Part shown: positions 7,864-15,526 of the stretch, one piece after another
How the letters are laid out: each line of letters begins with the position of its first letter
How positions within the stretch are numbered: the stretch's first letter is position 1
Source of the DNA: Bacillota bacterium
Lineage (GTDB): Bacteria > Bacillota > Clostridia > Clostridiales > Clostridiaceae
Reading direction: 5' to 3'
Assembly: GCA_023424785.1 (NCBI GenBank)
Contig: JAFADP010000073.1
Coordinates: forward strand, 1-17,481
DNA: 17,481 nucleotides
Position numbers and translations under genes: made by a program
Notes under the pieces: model-generated
What the model was told of the DNA's origin: nothing
Database searches by the model: none
Seen by the model: only the letters and a program-made list of their open reading frames with translations

Positions 7864-7985
7864 GTGGTTCTAGCCCTCATATACTCTAAATTTTAAAGAA
7901 AAAAATAGTGTGGATAAGTCAGTAATTTTTTAGCCATCTTATCCACATTATTCACCTAACCTAATTTATAAAAAAGTTATCCACA
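7847..7985. other. DnaA-box cluster between dnaA and dnaN (oriC, incC-like part)
   Basis: Perfect DnaA boxes occur at 7855-7863 and 7909-7917 (TGTGGATAA, minus sense) and at 7939-7947 and 7977-7985 (TTATCCACA, plus sense). Weaker matches are TGTGGATTT at 7847-7855 and TTATTCACC at 7948-7956. The two boxes closest to dnaN point toward the DnaA-trio run, as needed for unwinding. This cluster and the one upstream of dnaA make a bipartite origin like that of B. subtilis. Confidence 0.9.
7899..7947 (-). terminator. Possible dnaA terminator formed by inverted DnaA boxes
   Basis: On the minus strand TGTGGATAAG (7947-7938) and CTTATCCACA (7918-7909) are a perfect 10-bp inverted repeat with a 19-base loop, followed by CTA and seven T residues (7905-7899). 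The shape is that of a weak intrinsic terminator downstream of dnaA, but both arms are also DnaA boxes, so the symmetry may exist only for DnaA binding. Confidence 0.35.
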
Positions 7986-8018
7986 TGTTATTATAAAGTT
8001 ATTATGTACAGTTGTTGA

Positions 8019-9368
8019 TTAAATTTGACTTAACTTTTTAGTAATTTCATCTATTGTACTTTGTAATCCTTCGTCTGTTTTTAAATTTTCAGAAATTTTT
8101 TCATAAGCATGAATTACTGTTGTATGATCTCTACCGCCAAATTCTTCTCCTATTTTAGGTAGTGACATATCAGTTAACTTACGACTTAAGTACATAGCTA
8201 TTTGTCTTGGGTAAGCAACATTTCTAGTTCTTCTTTGAGACTTAAAGTCCTCTACTCTTAAGTTAAAATAGCTTGAAACTACATCTTGAATAGATTCTAT
8301 TGTTATATGTTTTCCTTGTTTTTTAGAAATAATGTCTTTAAGCGCTTCAGATGCTAGGTCTACAGTTATTTCTCTATTAGTTAATGATGAGTAAGCTACA
8401 ATTCTTATAAGTGCACCTTCTAACTCTCTAATATTTGATTTAATTTTAGTTGCTATATAAACCATAACTTCATTAGGAACGTTAAGTTTCTCTACATCGG
8501 CCTTTTTCTTCAATATTGCCATACGTGTTTCAAAATCAGGAACTTGTATATCAGCAATAAGTCCCCATTCAAATCTAGAACGTAATCTATCTTCTAATGT
8601 AGGTATTTCCTTTGGTGGTCTATCTGATGATAGTATTATTTGTTTATTAGCATCATGAAGTGCATTAAATGTATGGAAGAACTCTTCTTGAGTTCCTTCT
8701 TTACCAGCTATGAATTGAATATCATCTATTAATAAAACATCTACATGTCTATATTTAGTTCTAAACTCTTCATTTTTATCATGCTTTATAGCATTAATTA
8801 ATTCATTTGTGAATTTTTCTGACGATACGTACTCTACTTTTGCTTTAGGATTATTTTGTAAAATATAATGACCTATAGCATGCATTAAGTGAGTCTTTCC
8901 TAATCCAACTCCTCCATATATAAATAATGGATTATATGCTTTAGCTGGAGCTTCTGCAACTGCTAAAGATGCAGCATGAGCAAAGCGGTTACTGTTACCA
9001 ATAACAAAAGAGTCAAATGTATATTTTGGATTAAGAGTTGTTGACATTTCTTCATTTACATTAATTGAGTTTTTTGTTTGAGAATCTTTTTTCTTAGTTT
9101 CTTCTTCTGTAGGCAACTCTGATGAAATAAAGAACTTTATATTGTATAGCTTAGAGCATATCGATTGTATAGAGTTAGCAACTAAATCCTTGTACCTTTT
9201 TTCAAGAATATCTCGAGTAAAAGAATTTGGAACACTGATATTTATTGTATCTGCTGATATTGAGATAGGCTCACAACTTTTTATCCAAGTATTGAAACTA
9301 ACTTCACTCATTTCGCCTTTAATTGTATTTAACGTCTTTTCCCATAATTCTTGTAAATCAGCATCCAT
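8019..9368 (-). CDS. dnaA: Chromosomal replication initiator protein DnaA
   Basis: DnaA (449 residues, usual length) is the AAA+ ATPase that binds DnaA boxes and opens oriC. Domain I (1 to about 80) begins LQELWEKTLNTIKGEMSEVSFNTWIKSCEP, the oligomerisation and partner-binding fold. A short low-complexity linker (about 85-110) is domain II. The AAA+ core has Walker A GGVGLGKT (152-159), Walker B LLIDDIQF (212-219) and the SSDRPP sensor segment. Domain IV carries the box-recognition signature RDHTTVIHA from residue 413. The ATG follows GGAGG by seven bases. DnaA boxes flank the gene on both sides, consistent with autoregulation and an origin that spans dnaA. Upstream -35/-10 matches are weak (for example TTGTCC 9455-9450 with TATGTT 9433-9428), so I do not assign a promoter. 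Confidence 0.99.
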   Translation of the reverse strand: MDADLQELWEKTLNTIKGEMSEVSFNTWIKSCEPISISADTINISVPNSFTRDILEKRYKDLVANSIQSICSKLYNIKFFISSELPTEEETKKKDSQTKNSINVNEEMSTTLNPKYTFDSFVIGNSNRFAHAASLAVAEAPAKAYNPLFIYGGVGLGKTHLMHAIGHYILQNNPKAKVEYVSSEKFTNELINAIKHDKNEEFRTKYRHVDVLLIDDIQFIAGKEGTQEEFFHTFNALHDANKQIILSSDRPPKEIPTLEDRLRSRFEWGLIADIQVPDFETRMAILKKKADVEKLNVPNEVMVYIATKIKSNIRELEGALIRIVAYSSLTNREITVDLASEALKDIISKKQGKHITIESIQDVVSSYFNLRVEDFKSQRRTRNVAYPRQIAMYLSRKLTDMSLPKIGEEFGGRDHTTVIHAYEKISENLKTDEGLQSTIDEITKKLSQI

Positions 9369-9798
9369 TAGTTATCCTCCAAAAAATTTTTTAATAATAA
9401 AATTAAAGTTATTAACAATTAAGTAACAACATATCTACAAATTATCCAAGGACAATAAAAAATATGTTGAAAATGTATATAAAGTTATCAACATGTGGAT
9501 TATTTTGATGATAAAAAAGTTATCCACAAAATTTGATTATGTATATTTTTTATTTGGGACAATGCGATAATTGCCATAAATAAAGAAAAATAAAAAAGAG
9601 ATTAATGAAAATAATAAAAAATTAAACAAGTTATTCACAATTATATCCACATATGTGGATAACTATACATTAATAACATTTTATTCACAATCTCTTTAAT
9701 ATAATAGCATAGACGAATGGGTATGTTCAATAAGTTATCCACAAAAAGTTACTAATTAATTTATTTAGATAACTTTAATTCACAGTATTTACAGAGTC
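9369..9798. other. oriC part upstream of dnaA: DnaA-box cluster (incA/B-like)
   Basis: The strand switch between the two gene clusters holds many DnaA boxes. Perfect ones are TTATCCACA at 9520-9528 and 9735-9743 and TGTGGATAA at 9654-9662. One-mismatch boxes are TTATCAACA 9485-9493, TGTGGATTA 9494-9502, TTATTCACA 9631-9639 and 9681-9689, and ATATCCACA 9643-9651. Weaker ones lie at 9409-9417, 9442-9450 and 9776-9784. Two pairs are head to head (9485-9502 and 9643-9662). No coding region is visible. By analogy with B. subtilis this is the upstream half of a bipartite origin, where DnaA also represses its own gene. Confidence 0.9.
9645..9660. repeat. Perfect 16-bp palindrome of two DnaA boxes
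   Basis: ATCCACATATGTGGAT is self-complementary. It consists of the cores of two opposing DnaA boxes (9643-9651 and 9654-9662) separated by two bases. Confidence 0.9.
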
Positions 9799-9827
9799 TT
9801 GACAGAGATTAAGTATATATATATAAT
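9799..9827 (+). promoter_or_regulatory. Consensus SigA promoter of rpmH operon
   Basis: TTGACA (9799-9804), a 17-base spacer and TATAAT (9822-9827) match the vegetative consensus perfectly. The start would be near 9834, giving an mRNA leader of roughly 65-70 bases before rpmH. It lies at the edge of the DnaA-box cluster; the weak box TAATTCACA (9776-9784) is just upstream, so DnaA could influence it. Confidence 0.92.
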
Positions 9828-9901
9828 TGTTAGAGTAATTAAAACTAGAGTAATATAGTAATTTACTATAAAAAAATCATATTAAAGGGGGTGTAATGAT
9901 A

Positions 9902-10036
9902 ATGTTCATGACATACCAACCTAAAAAGAGACAAAGAAAAAAAGAACATGGCTTCAGAAAGAGAATGAGCACTGCTTCAGGTAGAAACGTTCTTAGAAGA
10001 AGAAGACAAAAAGGTAGAAAAAAATTAACAGCATAA
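9902..10036 (+). CDS. rpmH: 50S ribosomal protein L34
   Basis: Ribosomal protein L34 (bL34), 44 residues, same length as in B. subtilis. The translation begins MFMTYQPKKRQRKKEHGF, continues with RKRMSTASGRNVLRRRR and ends QKGRKKLTA; this is the highly basic bL34 signature of the large subunit. I chose ATG 9902 because it gives the family length and sits eight bases after AAAGGGGGTG (9884-9893). In-frame ATGs at 9896 (too close to the ribosome site) and 9908 also exist. It is the first gene of the rightward cluster, driven by the consensus promoter at 9799. Its stop codon is part of a hairpin that may limit read-through into rnpA. Confidence 0.97.
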   Translation: MFMTYQPKKRQRKKEHGFRKRMSTASGRNVLRRRRQKGRKKLTA

Positions 10037-10072
10037 GGGCCGCATTTGTGGCCTTTTTTCTGCAAAATGCGG
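10034..10072 (+). promoter_or_regulatory. Attenuator-like hairpins between rpmH and rnpA
   Basis: A stem centred on GGCC (10038-10041) and GGCC (10050-10053), extended by G-T, C-G and A-T pairs to about 10035-10056, is followed by six T residues (10054-10059), giving an intrinsic-terminator shape. An alternative perfect 8-bp pairing, CCGCATTT (10040-10047) with AAATGCGG (10065-10072), uses the same left arm and excludes the first stem. Simplest reading: a leaky terminator that lowers RnpA relative to L34. The second pairing could be an anti-terminator. Confidence 0.55.
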
Positions 10073-10095
10073 GAAAAAGGAGTATGGAAATACCT

Positions 10096-10446
10096 ATGGT
10101 TTATAAATTAAAGAAAAATGTCGAGTTTAGAATTGTATATAGAAAAGGAAAGTCTTTTGCAAACAATTTATTGGTATTATACGTACTAAAGAATAATAGA
10201 AATAAGACTAAAGACAATATTCCATATAATAAAGTGGGGATTTCTGTAAGCAAGAAAGTTGGGAACAGTGTTGTTAGAAGTAGAAGTAAAAGATTAATAT
10301 TAGAGAATTATAGAATGAAATCGAATAATATTGCCAAGGGTTATGATTTTGTTTTTGTTGCAAGAACAAAAATTAATGACAAAAGTTATCATGATGTTGA
10401 AAAGGCCATGAGTAACTTACTAAATAAGGCAGGATTATATATATAA
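10096..10446 (+). CDS. rnpA: Ribonuclease P protein component
   Basis: RnpA (116 residues from the chosen start) is the basic protein cofactor of RNase P, which with the catalytic RNA removes 5' leaders from precursor tRNAs. The family signature is visible: KVGNSVVRSRSKRLILENYR, containing the conserved RNR-type basic helix, and an N-terminal LKKNVEFRIVYRKGKSFANN that begins the fold. I chose ATG 10096 (MVYKLKKN), the usual clostridial N-terminus, 13 bases after AAGGAG (10077-10082). ATG 10084 is in frame but only one base from that site, and a GTG at 10048 lies inside the hairpin. The stop overlaps the yidD start by one base. The pairing with rpmH is almost universal in bacteria. Confidence 0.95.
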   Translation: MVYKLKKNVEFRIVYRKGKSFANNLLVLYVLKNNRNKTKDNIPYNKVGISVSKKVGNSVVRSRSKRLILENYRMKSNNIAKGYDFVFVARTKINDKSYHDVEKAMSNLLNKAGLYI

Positions 10447-10655
10447 TGAAGAAATTTATAATATATTTAATTAAAGTTTATAAAAAGGACATATCACCTA
10501 TGTTTCCACCTAGGTGTAAATATGTTCCTTCTTGTTCTCAATATGCATTAGAGGCTATTGAAAAGTATGGAATAATAAAAGGAGGATTAAAATCCATTTG
10601 GCGTATCTTAAGATGCAATCCTTTTAGTAAGGGTGGATTTGATCCTCTAAAATAA
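10446..10655 (+). CDS. yidD: Membrane protein insertion efficiency factor YidD
   Basis: YidD (69 residues) is a small membrane-associated protein encoded between rnpA and yidC in many bacteria and reported in E. coli to aid YidC-dependent insertion. The hallmark PPRCKYVPSCSQYALEAIEKYG (about 21-42) is present with Cys24 and Cys30, then GGLKSIWRILRCNPFSKGGFDPL with Cys57. A hydrophobic N-terminal stretch (FIIYLIKVY) is likely amphipathic and membrane-associated. Its ATG overlaps the rnpA stop (TAATG), suggesting translational coupling, and yidC follows after 21 bases. Confidence 0.96.
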   Translation: MKKFIIYLIKVYKKDISPMFPPRCKYVPSCSQYALEAIEKYGIIKGGLKSIWRILRCNPFSKGGFDPLK

Positions 10656-10676
10656 TAAATAAGGAGTATCTATTAT

Positions 10677-11459
10677 ATGTTAAAACTTTTTGCACCAATA
10701 ACAGAGTTTTTTAGCGTTGTATTCGATGCAATATATAATGTAGTTACTAGCTTGGGGGTAAATGGTGGAGCATCTTATGTTTTAGCAATTACAATCTTAA
10801 CAGTACTTATAAGATTATGCTTATTACCGTTTAATATTAAGTCAGCAAAATCTACAAGAAAAATGCAAGAAATACAGCCACAAGTAAAAAAGCTTCAAGA
10901 AAAGTATAAAAATGATCCACAAAAAGCTCAGATGGAAATTATGAAGCTTTATAAAGAGAAAAATGTTAGTATGACAGGGGGATGCCTTCCAGCATTACTA
11001 CCATTACCAATACTTATGGCACTTTATGGAGTATTCTATAATATGCCTGAGATAAATGGATTATCATTTTTATGGATTAAAGACTTAGGTCAACCAGATA
11101 GATTATTTATATTACCAATTTTAGCAGCTATAACTACATATGTACCATCTTACTTAATGACTAAAGCTACACCAACAAATGGTGGACCTAATATGAGTGG
11201 TATGAATATAGGTATGTCATTGATGATGGCTATTATGTCACTTAATTTCCCATCAATATTAGTAATATATTGGGTTGTAGGTGGAATAATTCAAATAGCT
11301 AATACTTACTTTATAAATTATATACCAGCTATTAAGCAAAATAATGAAATAAAAGCTAGAGAAGAGGCTATAGAAGCTGAAAGAGCACCAAGATTTGTAA
11401 TGCCAAATTACGAAGAAACTAATAAAGCTAGCAAGAAAAAAAAGAAAAAGAAAAAGTAG
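10677..11459 (+). CDS. yidC: Membrane protein insertase YidC/OxaA
   Basis: YidC (260 residues, the short Gram-positive form) inserts membrane proteins with or without SecYEG. Hydrophobic segments lie at about 33-53, 101-122, 143-162 and 176-214. The conserved positive residue of the hydrophilic groove is Arg46 in TVLIRLCLLPF. The basic cytoplasmic helical hairpin (54-98: KSAKSTRKMQEIQPQVKKLQEKY and onward) follows it, as in the family. I see no lipobox cysteine near the N-terminus, unlike B. subtilis SpoIIIJ. The C-terminus ends in eight consecutive lysines, a type of tail proposed to contact ribosomes. AAGGAG lies 10 bases before the ATG. It is co-directional with yidD, its functional partner, and jag. 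Confidence 0.96.
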   Translation: MLKLFAPITEFFSVVFDAIYNVVTSLGVNGGASYVLAITILTVLIRLCLLPFNIKSAKSTRKMQEIQPQVKKLQEKYKNDPQKAQMEIMKLYKEKNVSMTGGCLPALLPLPILMALYGVFYNMPEINGLSFLWIKDLGQPDRLFILPILAAITTYVPSYLMTKATPTNGGPNMSGMNIGMSLMMAIMSLNFPSILVIYWVVGGIIQIANTYFINYIPAIKQNNEIKAREEAIEAERAPRFVMPNYEETNKASKKKKKKKK

Positions 11460-11503
11460 TTAATATGTAACTTTACTTTATTTATTAGGGTGGGTGATAT
11501 GGT

Positions 11504-12124
11504 ATGAAATATATTGAAATGTATGGTAAAACAGTAGAGGAAGCAGTTGATAAGGCATTAGCAAGCTTAAACACAACCAAAGATAATGTTAATGTTGAAA
11601 TACTGGATGAAGGGGTTAAGGGTTTCTTAAATCTAATTGGTAATAAACCAGCTAGAGTAAAGGTTACAATTAAACCTAATCATATAGAAGAAGCAAAAAA
11701 ATTCTTAATAGATGTGTTAAGATCTATGGATATAGATGGTGATGTCATAGTTACAGAAAATGATGATGTCATTAATTTTAATATTGTTGGTCCTAGCATG
11801 GGAATAATAATAGGATATAGAGGGGAAACCTTAGATTCTTTACAATACTTAGTTTCTCTTATTGTAAATAAAGATCATAGTGTATCATATAAAAAAGTTG
11901 TATTAGATACAGAAAATTATAGACAAAAGAGAGAAGATACTTTAAAAAGAGTTGCTCAAAAGGCAGCATATAAAGTTAAAGCTACTAAGAAGCCATATAA
12001 GTTAGAACCAATGAACCCTTACGAAAGACGAATTATTCATTCGACTTTACAGAATGATAATGAAGTAAGCACTTATAGTGAAGGTCAAGAGCCTTATAGA
12101 AGAGTAATAATACAATTAAAATAA
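11504..12124 (+). CDS. jag: RNA-binding protein Jag/KhpB (Jag-N, KH, R3H domains)
   Basis: Jag (SpoIIIJ-associated protein, KhpB in streptococci), 206 residues, is a cytoplasmic RNA-binding protein that partners KhpA in some Gram-positives and affects elongation-phase cell wall growth. The Jag-N domain occupies about 1-52 (MKYIEMYGKTVEEAVDKAL, then VEILDEGVKGFLNLIG). A KH domain (about 75-150) has the loop GYRG at 104-107 in IIIGYRGETLDSLQYLV. The C-terminal R3H domain shows Arg175 and His179 in YERRIIHSTL. GGTGGGTGAT serves as the ribosome site for ATG 11504. It is the last gene of the rpmH cluster, directly after yidC as in most Firmicutes, and is closed by a strong terminator. Confidence 0.95.
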   Translation: MKYIEMYGKTVEEAVDKALASLNTTKDNVNVEILDEGVKGFLNLIGNKPARVKVTIKPNHIEEAKKFLIDVLRSMDIDGDVIVTENDDVINFNIVGPSMGIIIGYRGETLDSLQYLVSLIVNKDHSVSYKKVVLDTENYRQKREDTLKRVAQKAAYKVKATKKPYKLEPMNPYERRIIHSTLQNDNEVSTYSEGQEPYRRVIIQLK

Positions 12125-12153
12125 AAGAAAGCCAGGAAAGGCTTTCTTTTTTT
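12123..12153 (+). terminator. Rho-independent terminator after jag
   Basis: A perfect 11-bp stem (12123-12133 region with 12140-12150; core GAAAGCC/GGCTTTC), six-base loop AGGAAA and a run of seven T residues (12147-12153) begin at the jag stop codon. It ends the rpmH-jag transcript. Confidence 0.92.
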
Positions 12154-12180
12154 GACTATGTAATTAATGTTTTGTAAAAT
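12152..12180 (+). promoter_or_regulatory. SigA-type promoter of mnmE-mnmG-rsmG
   Basis: TTGACT (12152-12157, 5 of 6), a 17-base spacer and TAAAAT (12175-12180, 5 of 6) make a good vegetative promoter directly after the jag terminator; the -35 box shares its first two T residues with the terminator T-tract. The start near 12187 gives a leader of about 60 bases to mnmE. Confidence 0.8.
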
Positions 12181-12245
12181 AATATTAGTTTAAATAGGAT
12201 AGAATAAATGATATGATTATGTTGATGATTTAAGGAGAGGATTCA

Positions 12246-13625
12246 ATGAAAGAATTTGACACAATATGTGGTATAGCAACTCCTTTAGGTGAAGGTGGAA
12301 TAGCTGTAATAAGAGTATCAGGAGAAAAAGCATTAGAGATTGTAAATAAGATATTTAAAGCTAAAACAAGCGATACTATATTAGGTATGAAGAGCTATAC
12401 TATGAAATATGGATACATAAATGAGATAAATTCAGAAAATAAAATAGATGAAGTTATTATAAGTTATATGAAAGGTCCTAGAAGCTTTACAGCAGAAGAT
12501 GTTGTTGAAGTAAATTGCCATGGGGGTGTAGTTTCTACTAATAAGGTATTAGAGGAGATTATTAAAGCAGGAGCAAGATTAGCAGAACCTGGTGAATTTA
12601 CAAAGAGAGCATTTTTAAATGGGCGTATAGATTTAAGTCAAGCAGAAGCAGTTATGGATATAATAAGAGCTAAAACTGATTTATCTATGAAGTCTGCTGT
12701 AATGCAAAGTACAGGTGCACTTTCTAAAGAAATAAATAAGCTTAGAGAGTATATGTTAAATACACTAGCTTTAATAGAATATGCAGTTGACTTTACAGAA
12801 GATGAAGAAGAACCTGATGAAACTATTCCTGTACGTGTATCAGAACAACTTGAAAAGGGTATAGAGGAAATGAATAGACTCTTAAAAGGTGCCAATGAAG
12901 GTAGAATAATAAGAGATGGTCTAAATGTTGCAATAATAGGTAAGCCTAATGTTGGTAAGTCATCTTTATTAAACTGTTTATTACAAGAAAAAAGAGCTAT
13001 AGTAACTGATATACCAGGTACAACAAGAGATATAATAGAAGAATTTATTAGTTTAGATGGAATTCCAATAAAAATAACAGATACAGCAGGAATAAGAGAA
13101 ACGGAAGATATTGTAGAAAAAATAGGTGTTGAGAGATCAAAAGAAAAAATTGATGAAGCAGATTTAATAATATTAATTCTTGATTCATCAAGAGTTTTAG
13201 AAAATGAAGATAGGGATATAATCAATAATATAAAAGATAAAAAATATATAGTTCTTATGAATAAGACTGACTTAGAACCTAAAATTACTAGTGAAGATAT
13301 AGAAGGTCTAGAAAATATAATTAATATATCAGTAAAGACAGGGTTTGGAATAGAGTTATTAAAAGATAAGATAAAAGAATTATTCTTTAATGGAACTATA
13401 GATAGTGAGAGTATGATTATATCTAATAATAGACATAAGCAAGCTTTATATAGAGCTTTAGAAAATTGTCAAGAAGCGTTAAAAAGAGTAAAATTAAATG
13501 AATACTTAGATTTAATTTCGATATATGTAACTTCAGCTCTTAGAGCCTTAGGAGAAATAACAGGTTCTGAGCTTGAAGAAGATTTAATTAATAAAATATT
13601 TAGCGAATTTTGTGTAGGAAAATAG
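12246..13625 (+). CDS. mnmE: tRNA modification GTPase MnmE (TrmE)
   Basis: MnmE (459 residues, standard length) works with MnmG to add (carboxymethyl)aminomethyl groups to uridine 34 of certain tRNAs, using 5,10-methylenetetrahydrofolate, GTP and potassium. The N-terminal folate-binding domain begins TICGIATPLGEGGIAVIRVSG. A helical region surrounds the inserted G domain: G1 GKPNVGKS (232-239), G2 GTTRD (258-262), G3 DTAG (279-282), G4 NKTD (339-342). The C-terminal motif FCVGK is the conserved (F)C[I/V]GK end with the catalytic cysteine. AAGGAGAGG precedes the ATG. It heads a three-gene unit with mnmG 12 bases downstream and has its own promoter after the jag terminator. Confidence 0.98.
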   Translation: MKEFDTICGIATPLGEGGIAVIRVSGEKALEIVNKIFKAKTSDTILGMKSYTMKYGYINEINSENKIDEVIISYMKGPRSFTAEDVVEVNCHGGVVSTNKVLEEIIKAGARLAEPGEFTKRAFLNGRIDLSQAEAVMDIIRAKTDLSMKSAVMQSTGALSKEINKLREYMLNTLALIEYAVDFTEDEEEPDETIPVRVSEQLEKGIEEMNRLLKGANEGRIIRDGLNVAIIGKPNVGKSSLLNCLLQEKRAIVTDIPGTTRDIIEEFISLDGIPIKITDTAGIRETEDIVEKIGVERSKEKIDEADLIILILDSSRVLENEDRDIINNIKDKKYIVLMNKTDLEPKITSEDIEGLENIINISVKTGFGIELLKDKIKELFFNGTIDSESMIISNNRHKQALYRALENCQEALKRVKLNEYLDLISIYVTSALRALGEITGSELEEDLINKIFSEFCVGK

Positions 13626-13637
13626 GAGTAAAATAAG

Positions 13638-15515
13638 ATGAGATATAATGCTGGAGAATTTGATATCATCGTAGTTGGTGCAGGTCATGCAGGTTGTGAG
13701 GCTTCTTTAGCTTGTGCAAGAATGGGGTTAAAAACTTTAGTTTGTACAATAAGTTTAGACTCTATAGCTATGATGCCTTGTAATCCCAACATTGGAGGAA
13801 CTGCTAAAGGACACTTAGTTAGAGAGATTGATGCATTAGGTGGTGAAATGGGTATTAATATAGATAATACCTTTATACAATCAAGAATGCTTAATACATC
13901 TAAAGGTCCAGCAGTTCACTCACTAAGAGCACAAGCTGATAAGATGAAATATCAAAGAAGAATGAAGAGCGTTCTTGAAGAACAAGAAAATCTTTATATA
14001 AAACAAATAGAAGTTACAGAACTTTTAGTAGAAGATAATAAAGTAACAGGTGTAGTTACTAAAAATGGAGCTACTTTTAAGTGTAAGGCTGTAATATTAG
14101 CAACTGGTACATACTTAAAAGGTAAGATTATAATAGGTGAAGTGAGTTATGAAGGAGGTCCTAATGGATTATTCCCTGCAAATGACTTATCACAAAGTTT
14201 ACTTGATTTAAATATTAGATTAAGAAGATTTAAGACAGGAACACCAGCTAGAATAAATAGAAGATCAGTAGATTTTTCTAAAATGATAGAACAGCATGGT
14301 GATGATAAAATAGTACCATTTTCATTTATGAGTGGAAATATAGATAGAGAGCAAGTATCATGCTATTTAACTTATACAAATGAAGAAACTCATAAGATAA
14401 TACAAGAAAATATAAATAGATCACCAATTTATAATGGAAGTATAAAGGGGGTAGGTCCTAGATACTGCCCTTCTATTGAAGACAAGGTAATGAGATTCCC
14501 TGATAAGACTCAACATCAAATATTTATTGAACCAGAAGGCGATGATACTTTAGAAATGTATGTTGGTGGAATGAGTTCATCTTTACCAGAAGAGGTTCAA
14601 ATAAAGATGTTAAGAACATTACCAGGATTAGAGAATGTAGAAATGTTAAGAACTGCATATGCTATAGAATATGATTCAATAGACCCAACACAATTAAAGC
14701 CAACATTAGAATTTAAGGAAATAGAAGGTCTATATGGAGCAGGACAACTAAACGGAAGTTCTGGATACGAAGAAGCGGGATGTCAAGGACTTATAGCTGG
14801 TATAAATGCATCATTAAAAATACAAGGGAAAGAACCATTGATACTAACAAGATCAGATGCTTATATAGGGGTTCTTATTGATGACTTAGTAACAAAAGGA
14901 ACTAACGAACCATATAGAATGATGACATCAAGAGCTGAATATAGACTTCTTTTAAGACAAGATAATGCAGATTTTAGATTAACTGAAATTGGACATAATG
15001 TTGGACTTGTTAAAGAGGATAGATATAATAGATTCTTAAATAGAAAGAAAACTGTAGAAGAAGAAATTGAAAGATTAAAAGAATTACAAATAACAAATAA
15101 AAAAGAAAATAATGAATTCTTAGCATCATTAAATTCAGCTGAGTTAAAGAAACCAATAAGTTTCTATGAATTAATAAAGAGATCAGAATTAGATTACTTT
15201 TCTCTTAAGCCTTTAGATAAAGAAAGAAAAGATTTACCAGAAGACATAGGTGAACAAGTAAATGTAAGAGCTAAATATGAAGGTTATATATCTAAGCAAT
15301 TAGAACAGGTAAATCAATTTACTAAGTTTGAGAAAAAGATATTACCAAAAGATATTGATTATTTTGATGTGAAAGGATTAAGAACAGAAGCTATACAAAA
15401 GCTTAGCGACATTAGACCTATAAGTATAGGTCAAGCATCTAGAATATCAGGGGTATCACCTGCGGATATATCAGTATTACTAATATATCTAGAACATCAT
15501 TATAATAAGAGATAA
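13638..15515 (+). CDS. mnmG: tRNA uridine-5-carboxymethylaminomethyl modification enzyme MnmG (GidA)
   Basis: MnmG (625 residues, usual length) is the FAD- and NADH-dependent partner of MnmE in wobble uridine modification. The N-terminal dinucleotide-binding fold shows FDIIVVGAGHAGCEASLA with GAGHAG at 14-19. Next comes the signature NPNIGGTAKGHLVREIDALGG. The second family signature, GPRYCPSIEDKVMRFPDK, and the C-terminal EYRLLLRQDNADFRLTEIG are intact. The helical C-terminal domain that contacts MnmE ends with GVSPADISVLLIYLEH. AGGAG lies nine bases before the ATG. The gene sits directly after mnmE and its stop abuts the rsmG ribosome site, so all three are likely co-translated from one message. 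Confidence 0.98.
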   Translation: MRYNAGEFDIIVVGAGHAGCEASLACARMGLKTLVCTISLDSIAMMPCNPNIGGTAKGHLVREIDALGGEMGINIDNTFIQSRMLNTSKGPAVHSLRAQADKMKYQRRMKSVLEEQENLYIKQIEVTELLVEDNKVTGVVTKNGATFKCKAVILATGTYLKGKIIIGEVSYEGGPNGLFPANDLSQSLLDLNIRLRRFKTGTPARINRRSVDFSKMIEQHGDDKIVPFSFMSGNIDREQVSCYLTYTNEETHKIIQENINRSPIYNGSIKGVGPRYCPSIEDKVMRFPDKTQHQIFIEPEGDDTLEMYVGGMSSSLPEEVQIKMLRTLPGLENVEMLRTAYAIEYDSIDPTQLKPTLEFKEIEGLYGAGQLNGSSGYEEAGCQGLIAGINASLKIQGKEPLILTRSDAYIGVLIDDLVTKGTNEPYRMMTSRAEYRLLLRQDNADFRLTEIGHNVGLVKEDRYNRFLNRKKTVEEEIERLKELQITNKKENNEFLASLNSAELKKPISFYELIKRSELDYFSLKPLDKERKDLPEDIGEQVNVRAKYEGYISKQLEQVNQFTKFEKKILPKDIDYFDVKGLRTEAIQKLSDIRPISIGQASRISGVSPADISVLLIYLEHHYNKR

Positions 15516-15526
15516 TGGAGGTAAAT

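Noticed and set aside
9877..10065. Minus-strand 62-codon open frame over rpmH
   Set aside because: Overlaps the clear L34 gene; hydrophobic Leu/Phe translation arises from the complement of Arg/Lys codons.
10048..10095. GTG start giving a longer RnpA
   Set aside because: The GTG lies within the rpmH-rnpA hairpin, has no ribosome site, and adds residues absent from the family.
12638..13225. 195-codon open frame antisense to mnmE, Ser/Ile-rich
   Set aside because: Mirror of mnmE; composition is that of a reverse-frame shadow, with no ribosome site or family.
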